5,166 nt of DNA from the NCBI GenBank assembly GCA_964605715.1, contig CAZSDV010000090.1, forward strand, positions 1-5,166. Direction: 5' to 3'. The DNA comes from JAPUME01 sp964605715 (GTDB taxonomy: Bacteria; Acidobacteriota; Terriglobia; UBA7540; JAPUME01). The notes under the pieces are model-generated. The model was not told the DNA's origin, made no database searches, and saw nothing but the letters and a program-made list of their open reading frames with translations. The position numbers were made by a program, and so were the translations under genes. Below are positions 1 through 5,166 of the stretch, piece after piece (the first letter of the stretch is position 1; each line of letters opens with the position of its first letter).

Positions 1-81
1 AATTTTTTTCTCTTTATCTTCGGATATCATCAGGCAGCACCTCACCCTATAGAGGACCTTAATCTTACGGGGGGCATTCTA

Positions 82-1161
82 TCATTCCGATCGTCTCGTC
101 GCAAGAGGGATGCTACTATCACTTTGCCCACCTTGTGACTTTGCTTGAAGGCGGGCAATCTCGTCCTGTCTTGGATAACAAACCTTTTTTTCGTGCCCAT
201 TCTCAATGATCTTTGTTCCATACTTTTTGGGCAGCACCTCGCCAATTATTTCGGAAGAGATCTTTTGTTTCTTCAGAACCGCAACCAATTTCTGGGCGTC
301 AATGGCAGCCACTCCTATAAGGAGTGCTCCTGACGCTATAAGAGTCATGGGATCAAAGGCAAGATGCTGCGCAAGAGCCTTGGTTTCAGGTAAAATCGAG
401 ATCTGGTTGGCCTGGATGCGCAGGCCTACTTCACTTGCTGCCGCAACTTCCAGCAAGCCCCCTGCCAGGCCACCCTCTGTAGGATCATGCATGCCGTGGA
501 TGTCCATAGTTTGTGCAGCTATCAGAGCCTCCCGAACAATGCTAATTCCGGGATGATAGACAAGATTACGTGCTCGCTTAAGGAAGGCTGGAGAAAAGCT
601 ATTTTTTAATTCTTCTTCCATTTGCTTAGCCAGGATGGCAGTTCCTTCGATAGCAATCCCTTTTGTTAGGAGTAACATGTCCCCAACCTCCAAGCAGCTT
701 TTTCGGGGCAAGTTCCCTTTTTCAGCCTCCCCGAGCATGTGTCCAACTAGAATAGGACGGTCTATGCCGGTGGTAACCTCCGTGTGCCCGCCGCACAGAG
801 TAATAGATAATTCCTGGCAAGCACTCACAACATCTTGGAAAATGACTTCTACTAGTTGCCGATCGGTATGATGTTCTGGTAGGAGTAAAACTGCCAGGAA
901 CCAACGTGGGTTGCCTCCCATGGCAGCCACATCGTTGGCATTGACGTTGACTGCGTACCATCCTGGGCGGTCAGTGGTCAGGGTAATGGGATCACTTTTT
1001 GCCACAAGATAGCGATCCCCCATGTCGATAACCGCTGCATCTTCGCCGAACTGCGGGCCTACCAGTAGGCGGGAATCACTTTTGGGAATACGAGCAAGCA
1101 GCTGGCTGAGCACGGCAGGTGGTAGTTTTCCTGCTGGATATTTTTTCCGCATGGTGTGCAC
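82..1161 (-). CDS. AIR synthase / HypE-like superfamily protein (ATP-binding, substrate unknown)
   Basis: A 359-residue cytoplasmic protein of the PurM/SelD/ThiL/HypE superfamily, whose members use ATP to activate a substrate oxygen, usually by phosphoryl transfer. Visible motifs are GEDAAV near residue 39 (compare GDDAA of ThiL), SDPIT at 56-60, GWYAVNVNANDVAAMGG at 67-83 (the superfamily's N-x-N-D-x-A-A-M-G nucleotide/metal loop), CGGHTEVT at 123-130, HDPTEGGLAGGLLEVA at 225-240 and DPMTLIASGALLIGV at 270-284. Order and length fit a two-domain AIRS_N plus AIRS_C protein. The GGHTEVT and DPTEGG pattern is closest to HypE-like proteins. However, the C-terminus (ending IPLATRRSE) lacks the PRIC-type cysteine tail that true HypE needs for Fe-CN ligand synthesis, and no hydrogenase gene is nearby, so I do not call it hypE. 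The start is uncertain: GTG at 1161 or ATG at 1152 (MRKK). Weak AAGGG lies 4 nt before the GTG and 13 nt before the ATG. It is transcribed divergently from kdsB. Family call is firm; function is unknown. Confidence 0.88.
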   Translation of the reverse strand: MHTMRKKYPAGKLPPAVLSQLLARIPKSDSRLLVGPQFGEDAAVIDMGDRYLVAKSDPITLTTDRPGWYAVNVNANDVAAMGGNPRWFLAVLLLPEHHTDRQLVEVIFQDVVSACQELSITLCGGHTEVTTGIDRPILVGHMLGEAEKGNLPRKSCLEVGDMLLLTKGIAIEGTAILAKQMEEELKNSFSPAFLKRARNLVYHPGISIVREALIAAQTMDIHGMHDPTEGGLAGGLLEVAAASEVGLRIQANQISILPETKALAQHLAFDPMTLIASGALLIGVAAIDAQKLVAVLKKQKISSEIIGEVLPKKYGTKIIENGHEKKVCYPRQDEIARLQAKSQGGQSDSSIPLATRRSE

Positions 1162-1167
1162 ACAGCC

Positions 1168-1196
1168 CTTATAGTAAGCTTCAAGGAGAGTTTCAA
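1168..1196 (-). promoter_or_regulatory. Predicted sigma70-like promoter of the AIR-synthase-like gene
   Basis: Read on the minus strand, TTGAAA (1196-1191, five of six matches to TTGACA) is followed after exactly 17 bp by TATAAG (1173-1168, five of six matches to TATAAT). A start site about 7 nt downstream would fall at about 1161, the first base of the GTG start codon and 9 nt before the ATG at 1152. The message would therefore be leaderless or nearly so. The match is by eye in a 53-bp divergent spacer and the organism's sigma factor preference is unknown. Confidence 0.42.
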
Positions 1197-1214
1197 GTCT
1201 AAGTTCTAATTTTT

Positions 1215-1961
1215 ATGGCAACTTCGAGGATCAAGTTAAAAATTATCGGTGTGATTCCAGTACGACTCGAATCAACGCGCCTCCCTCGCAAAGCGTTGCG
1301 GACGCTCTCTGGCCGTGCGTTGGTCCATCATGTCTACAGCCGCGCGGCGCAGTGCACCCTTCTGACGGACCTTATCCTAGCTACTGATTCTCCGGAAATT
1401 GAAGCTTATTGCCGTAAACATAATTTGAAGGTAATGATGACATCAAATGAACATCAATCTGGAACGGATCGGATTTACGAGGTGGCGACGCGGACTCAGG
1501 CCGACATTTTTGTGAATGTTCAGGGGGATGAGCCGATGGTTTCTCCTAAACACATCGAACTATTGGTAGAGCCGTTCTTAGCATCTGATGCCGTTCAAGT
1601 TACCACGCTCAAGACGCCAATCTCCCTGGAAGAGGCCCAGGATCTAAGCGTGAATAAGGTGGTGACCGACACGCAAGGGCGTGCTCTATATTTTTCCCAT
1701 CTTCCTATTCCTTTTTGCCGTGATGGAGCTGCGCCCCCCCAGTATTACAAGCACCTAGGTTTTTATGCTTACCGCAAGGATGTGATCGAAAAATTTTCCG
1801 CCCTTCCGGTGTCTCCTCTTGAAGAAGTGGAAAAGCTGGAGCAATTACGTCTTCTTGAAAACAGCATTCCCATACAGGTTGTGGAAACAAAAATTAATAC
1901 GATTGGCGTTGACACGGAAGAGGATTTCAAGAAAGTAGAGGAATACTTTCTACGTGTCTGA
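1215..1961 (+). CDS. kdsB: 3-deoxy-manno-octulosonate cytidylyltransferase (CMP-KDO synthetase)
   Basis: This enzyme transfers CMP from CTP to KDO, giving CMP-KDO, the activated sugar used by WaaA to build the lipopolysaccharide inner core; it acts in the cytoplasm. The 248 residues match the usual family length. Motifs in order: VIPVRLESTRLPRKAL at 13-28 (the N-terminal nucleotide loop, with Arg where many homologues have Gly in LPGK), ATDSPEI at 56-62, HQSGTDR at 80-86, NVQGDEP at 101-107 (Asp105 expected to bind metal), KHLGFYAYR at 179-187, LEEVEKLEQLRLLE at 202-215, and GVDTEED at 231-237 (Asp233, the second expected metal ligand). The full motif set suggests an active enzyme. The ATG at 1215 is the first possible usual start, because an in-frame TAA sits at 1200-1202. 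It has no clear Shine-Dalgarno: the nearest AAGGAG, at 1183-1188, is 26 nt upstream. The usual LPS partners (kdsA, kdsC, waaA) are not in the window. Confidence 0.96.
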   Translation: MATSRIKLKIIGVIPVRLESTRLPRKALRTLSGRALVHHVYSRAAQCTLLTDLILATDSPEIEAYCRKHNLKVMMTSNEHQSGTDRIYEVATRTQADIFVNVQGDEPMVSPKHIELLVEPFLASDAVQVTTLKTPISLEEAQDLSVNKVVTDTQGRALYFSHLPIPFCRDGAAPPQYYKHLGFYAYRKDVIEKFSALPVSPLEEVEKLEQLRLLENSIPIQVVETKINTIGVDTEEDFKKVEEYFLRV

Positions 1962-2127
1962 GCAAGCATACTGAACCCTTGGTGTGTGGGTGAAAACAAT
2001 GCACAATGAAATGCCTTCCCGGGTGCCTTGCGCGTAGTGTATTTGCTAGGCTACGATCTTAGGGAATAGTTACTAAATATCAATTGGCGGAAATCTGCCC
2101 CGAATATTTTGAGCACTTGAGGTATGT

Positions 2128-4323
2128 ATGCATTTTTACCCATATTTTCGCATCTTGACTCTTTCTTTTTTCCTGGTAGCCATCCTTGCAAAACCGCAAC
2201 TTACATGGTCACAGGAGACTTTACTGCCAGAGGAAGAAGAAATAGCTCAACGGGTAGATACGGTTGTTGAGCCAATTCTACGGGTTGAAGATACTCGGAT
2301 GATATTGGAAATAGATGCACTGTTACGTGCTCGGGTTTACTTGCGCAGCGGCATTCATGCTCGCAGGCTGACAACAAGTGAACCTCCTCCTTTTTTCGAA
2401 TTTTCTCTCCAAGGTAAGGGGCCTCTAATTTTTGAATCTGACGAGGAACAAGTGCAAGAAATTCCCATCAGAACCGAAATGGGAGCAGGTAGGCGTGTTA
2501 CCTGTTTCGCCTCAGCTTCCCTGCCGCGAGGGACCGTTGAAGTGAAATTGGAATTTGAACATTACGAAAATCATCCTGGCATTGTTTCAGCTCAAGCAGA
2601 ATTGCATATTCCACAAGGGGCGGGCTCGGTATTTTTGCAAAGCAGCTCAAACGGAATTCTTGAGATGTTTACTCGCAAGCGACAAGGAGGGTATTGGTAC
2701 TTTCAAGGGTTTGGCGGGGACGGAAATTACCACATGAATCCTCTCCTTCCTGGTTTTAAGCAGGATAATCCTCTTCCTTTATCACTCGTTAGAAATGGTT
2801 TTGAGCTGCCTCTGATTGACGTCTGGTTTCCTCGTGGCGGACTTGCCATCGGGTTTTTGGAATTAGGCGAGACTCCTCAATCTTTGCCGGTCGAAGTGGA
2901 TAATTTGGGAAATGTACGCCTTCGCATGAAACAGCAGGTGGGCCGTAAACTGAGCCCTGGCGAAAGCTGGAAGACCCAACCTATTTTTATAAGCACGCAT
3001 GAAGGTGATTTTTTCGAATCTCTTGGGGCCTATGGGCGATGGATGACGAAGCGACGTAGGTTCGCGCCTGCGAAGCCTCGGATTGCTTACCAGCCGCGCT
3101 GGAGTTTTGGTGGCGTGGAAAACTCCTTTTCCCTGCAAGATCTCCGGAAGAATCTTCCTGTCTTGAAGGATTTGGGAATTCGATGGGTAGTTATGGACCG
3201 ACGCTGGTTTGAGGGTGCTCAAGGGAGAATTCTGCGGTCTAATTTACTTCCTGAAGAGGGTGGCTTCAAGCAGGTTATGGAAGAAATTCACCAAGGAGGG
3301 TTTCTGGTCTGCCTGCGCCTGTCTCCTATTGAAGCAAGAATGAACCCTCGTTCTGCAGTGTTTTTGGAAGGTGCTGAAGGGAAGTCTTCCCTGACCTCCA
3401 GCTCTCCAAAAGGACTTACGCCCTCTCAGGTTTCACTTCCCGATGCAGGCTCCACTAAGCCGGAGTGGTTCGTACTTGATTCCCAAGGCCAGCCTGTTCA
3501 AAGCCCTGAGGGCAATCAGTATCTTTGCCCAGCCTTAGTTGAAGTACAGGCATTTGTTCGAAGACAAGCTAGGCGCTGGTTTATGGATTGGGGGGTAGAT
3601 GTGGTCGAACAAGAAAGTGTAGTGATTTTCCCTCTCTGTTTCAATTCGGAGCACGCACATTCTTCGCCGAAGGATTCCCGAACTGCATTTCCTCGTGTCC
3701 AGGAAATTTTAACAAATACTGCCCGTGTCGCCCGTAAGACCTCTTCAATGGATCCGTCAACGGTCAATTTTAATTCAACTTCCACCTGGAGTCCTTGTTA
3801 CGATCGGCGATTTCCGAGTAGCATTTCACCACCCCATTTGCGGCTCAGTGTAAAAGTTTTCCGAGCGCTTTGTGGTGAAGTCCCCGGCCTAGTATCACAT
3901 TCTGCTGACATGAATCAATTTGCTTCTTCTCTGGCCTTGGGAGTGATTCCTAAGATTGACTTTTCCTCTCTTGATTCAGAAGAAGAGGAAAAATATCAGA
4001 AATGGCTTGGCCTTGACCGTCGACTCCAGATAAGCCGTGGCCAGTATATTAATTCTTATGATCTCGCCTTCAGCTTTCCGGAAAGCCATTTGGTACGGCG
4101 GTATGGATTGCTTTATCATTCCTTTTTTACCCGTAACCCAGGGGGCAGCTTTAAGGGAAGAGTTCGGTTTCGAGGTTTGAGCGATGGACTGTCGTACCGG
4201 GTATTTGATTACTGGAACCAGGTAAACCTTGGTATTGTTACCTCTCGGAGATCACGGTTAAACGTCAAGTTTCAGGACTTTCTCCTTCTTCAGCTGAAAC
4301 CTGAATTAAGGGCTGGTGGATAG
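2128..4323 (+). CDS. Exported GH36 alpha-galactosidase-like protein with degenerate active site
   Basis: A 731-residue protein, the usual length for GH36 alpha-galactosidases. It starts with a signal peptide (hydrophobic core about residues 9-21), so it should act in the periplasm or outside the cell. Residues about 50-300 are beta-rich and fit the N-terminal supersandwich domain. Residues about 315-580 fit the TIM barrel: NLPVLKDLGIRWVVMDRRWF (342-361) aligns with the family's LGI..F.lDDGWF strand, GGFKQVMEEIHQGGFLVCLRLSP (378-400) with the GL..L...H..G...GLW..P segment, and FMDWGVDVVEQE (485-496) with the nucleophile strand GvDy.K.D. The C-terminal FRGLSDGLSYRV (681-692), with the preceding IDFSSLDSEEEEKYQKWL (610-627), closely resembles the GH36 C-terminal domain. 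Oddities: DDGW has become DRRW, the K-x-D nucleophile site reads E494-Q-E496, and an S/T/P-rich insert lies at about 413-444. GAGGT lies 4 nt before the ATG. The fold is fairly sure; galactosidase activity is doubtful. A divergent related clan-D hydrolase is the alternative. Confidence 0.75.
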   Translation: MHFYPYFRILTLSFFLVAILAKPQLTWSQETLLPEEEEIAQRVDTVVEPILRVEDTRMILEIDALLRARVYLRSGIHARRLTTSEPPPFFEFSLQGKGPLIFESDEEQVQEIPIRTEMGAGRRVTCFASASLPRGTVEVKLEFEHYENHPGIVSAQAELHIPQGAGSVFLQSSSNGILEMFTRKRQGGYWYFQGFGGDGNYHMNPLLPGFKQDNPLPLSLVRNGFELPLIDVWFPRGGLAIGFLELGETPQSLPVEVDNLGNVRLRMKQQVGRKLSPGESWKTQPIFISTHEGDFFESLGAYGRWMTKRRRFAPAKPRIAYQPRWSFGGVENSFSLQDLRKNLPVLKDLGIRWVVMDRRWFEGAQGRILRSNLLPEEGGFKQVMEEIHQGGFLVCLRLSPIEARMNPRSAVFLEGAEGKSSLTSSSPKGLTPSQVSLPDAGSTKPEWFVLDSQGQPVQSPEGNQYLCPALVEVQAFVRRQARRWFMDWGVDVVEQESVVIFPLCFNSEHAHSSPKDSRTAFPRVQEILTNTARVARKTSSMDPSTVNFNSTSTWSPCYDRRFPSSISPPHLRLSVKVFRALCGEVPGLVSHSADMNQFASSLALGVIPKIDFSSLDSEEEEKYQKWLGLDRRLQISRGQYINSYDLAFSFPESHLVRRYGLLYHSFFTRNPGGSFKGRVRFRGLSDGLSYRVFDYWNQVNLGIVTSRRSRLNVKFQDFLLLQLKPELRAGG

Positions 4324-4362
4324 ACCTAGTTGATCGGTTATGAAAATTAGGTGCCCAGATCC

Positions 4363-4373
4363 ATTCTGAGAAT
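4363..4373. repeat. Short perfect palindrome in intergenic region
   Basis: ATTCTGAGAAT is two 5-bp inverted arms around one G. It lies 40 bp after the stop of the GH36-like gene and about 100 bp before the next start. It could be half of an operator-like site, but no second copy is seen nearby and no T-run follows, so it does not look like a terminator. Palindromes of this size arise by chance. Confidence 0.3.
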
Positions 4374-4386
4374 TTTCCGATAGCGA

Positions 4387-4417
4387 TTGGGTTTCACGCT
4401 AATGTTTAGTCTATGAT
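4387..4417 (+). promoter_or_regulatory. Weak promoter candidate upstream of the Ig-like secreted protein
   Basis: TATGAT at 4412-4417 matches five of six bases of the -10 consensus. TTGGGT at 4387-4392 matches four of six of the -35, but the 19-bp spacer is longer than ideal. If used, it would start transcription near 4424, about 50 nt before the ATG at 4475. It is offered because the 151-bp gap before this gene suggests it may have its own promoter. Confidence 0.22.
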
Positions 4418-4474
4418 GAGTTTTACAGGCCAAACAGGGAGCGCATTTTTGCAAATACAGGGGGCCACATCTTG

Positions 4475-5166
4475 ATGAGGAGAGGACGGATAAAGACTTT
4501 TAAGTGGATCGCAGGCCTATCATCTGTGGCACTTTTTTTCCTTTTCCCGGTTAAAACGGATGCGCAAGAAAGCAGTTGGAAAATTGGCTCATTGGCCNNN
4601 NNNNNNNCTGTAGCAGCACTTGAGATTTCAGCAACGACCGATAATTCTGGTTACAATGTGGGTGAAAATGTCAAGCTTCGAGCCAGCGTTCGAAATAATT
4701 CATCCAATCCAACTCCTTCATTTACCCTTAATTTCTTAGTTAGGTATGCAGGGGAATCTTTTCCCGTTCTAGATGTTTCCACTTTCAGGAACATTAAAGT
4801 AAGTGGAAAAGAGACAACAGATATAGATTACAGGGACTTATGGTCTGTTCCTGAAGCTGCGAAAATCGGGCTTTACGAGATAGATGTTATGTTACAAGGC
4901 CCTTCATCGAAGTTCATCAAGATGAAAAAGGTGGCTTCTTTTGCTGTTTACAAGAAGGAAGTCCAGCTTGAAGCTCTCGAGCTGGATAGGACTTTCTATA
5001 ATTCAGGAGATCCAGTCCGGGCACAGGTTAGAGTCAAGAATTTAACTCGTCAGCCGATTCCGGGCTTGCGAATTGAGTTTTCTGATCGCCATTGGCCTTG
5101 GATTGTGGGCCGGTCTGGGGTTGTGACTACACCCGCAGGCGCACGCACAGAGGCATTAGAGGAGTC
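4475..5166 (+). CDS. Exported multi-domain Ig-like (beta-sandwich) protein, 5' part, runs off window
   Basis: An open frame of 230 codons from ATG 4475 to the window edge with no stop, crossing ten Ns. Residues 1-31 form a Sec signal peptide: basic MRRGRIKTFK, hydrophobic core WIAGLSSVALFFLFPV, then KTDA before QESS, a good signal-peptidase I site. Behind the gap lie two related beta-rich units: YNVGENVKLRASVRN (60-74) and YNSGDPVRAQVRVKN (175-189), each just after an ALEI/ALEL strand and 115 residues apart. This pattern is typical of bacterial Ig-like, CARDB or MG2-like domains found in adhesins, surface proteins and alpha-2-macroglobulin-like proteins. I cannot choose among these, as the C-terminal part is missing. 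TTG at 4472 is a possible alternative start. The Shine-Dalgarno is poor (AGGGGG about 10 nt upstream), while GAGGAGAGGA lies just inside the gene. The correct reading frame on both sides of the gap supports one gene. It lies 151 bp after the GH36-like gene on the same strand. Confidence 0.7.
   Translation, partial: MRRGRIKTFKWIAGLSSVALFFLFPVKTDAQESSWKIGSLAXXXXVAALEISATTDNSGYNVGENVKLRASVRNNSSNPTPSFTLNFLVRYAGESFPVLDVSTFRNIKVSGKETTDIDYRDLWSVPEAAKIGLYEIDVMLQGPSSKFIKMKKVASFAVYKKEVQLEALELDRTFYNSGDPVRAQVRVKNLTRQPIPGLRIEFSDRHWPWIVGRSGVVTTPAGARTEALEE
4598..4607. other. Assembly gap (10 Ns) inside a coding region
   Basis: Exactly ten Ns follow codon 41 of the exported Ig-like protein, about ten codons after the signal peptide cleavage site. 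A round number of ten is commonly a scaffolder placeholder, so the true missing length may differ. With ten bases assumed, the frame stays open and meaningful on both sides. Residues 42-45 of that protein are therefore unknown, and more may be missing. Confidence 0.95.

Noticed and set aside
3..10. T-run at the left edge as the tail of a terminator
   Set aside because: Any stem would lie outside the window, so it cannot be assessed.
42..245. Minus-strand frame overlapping the end of the AIR-synthase-like gene, as a frameshifted continuation
   Set aside because: The main frame already has all family motifs and a plausible length; the overlapping frame shows no family signature.
1985..1996. 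12-mer TGTGGGTGAAAA shared between the kdsB downstream spacer and the exported Ig-like gene near 4658
   Set aside because: One copy is coding and encodes a conserved-looking VGEN motif; only two copies, no flanking similarity, so coincidence is likely.
1999..2037. Tiny ORF of 12 codons (MHNEMPSRVPCA) in the spacer after kdsB
   Set aside because: No Shine-Dalgarno, very short, and no recognisable peptide or attenuator features; expected by chance.
1962..2127. Possible terminator or promoter between kdsB and the GH36-like gene
   Set aside because: Only weak inverted pieces (GCCT...AGGC, GTAG...CTAC) without a T-run, and TTGCTA at 2043 has no -10 partner at acceptable spacing.
2863..3222. Minus-strand ORF of 119 codons inside the GH36-like gene
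   Set aside because: It lies wholly antisense to a gene with clear family motifs and its translation shows no recognisable domain.
4324..4352. Inverted repeat ACCTA...TAGGT just after the GH36-like stop, as a terminator
   Set aside because: Only a 5-bp AT-rich stem with a 19-nt loop and no T-run; too weak to call.

Overview
The window looks like ordinary chromosome from a Gram-negative bacterium, probably an uncultured one known from a draft or metagenome assembly. A clear kdsB (CMP-KDO synthetase) implies a KDO-containing lipopolysaccharide and therefore an outer membrane. Two further genes begin with Sec-type signal peptides. A run of exactly ten Ns at 4598-4607 marks an assembly gap. Base composition is moderate, and no rRNA, tRNA, CRISPR array, insertion sequence or phage gene is visible. 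I cannot assign a phylum from the sequence alone.

Layout from left to right: (1) 82-1161, minus strand: an AIR-synthase/HypE/ThiL-superfamily ATP-binding protein of unknown substrate. (2) 1162-1214: a 53-bp divergent intergenic region with a good sigma70-like promoter for the minus-strand gene. (3) 1215-1961, plus: kdsB. (4) 1962-2127: 166 bp with no convincing gene or terminator. (5) 2128-4323, plus: an exported protein with the fold and C-terminal signature of a GH36 alpha-galactosidase, but with the positions expected to hold catalytic residues replaced. (6) 4324-4474: 151 bp with a small palindrome and a weak promoter candidate. (7) 4475 to beyond the right edge, plus: an exported protein built of repeated immunoglobulin-like beta-sandwich domains, interrupted near its N-terminus by the N-run.

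How the genes relate: kdsB serves LPS inner-core synthesis in the cytoplasm. The next two genes encode cell-envelope or secreted proteins, one a carbohydrate-active-enzyme relative and one an adhesive or scaffolding-type protein. The spacers of 166 and 151 bp make a single tight operon unlikely but do not exclude co-transcription. The divergent AIR-synthase-like gene has no obvious functional link to the others. The most unusual item is the GH36-like protein with a degenerate active site. Nothing in the window amounts to a recognisable new multi-gene system.
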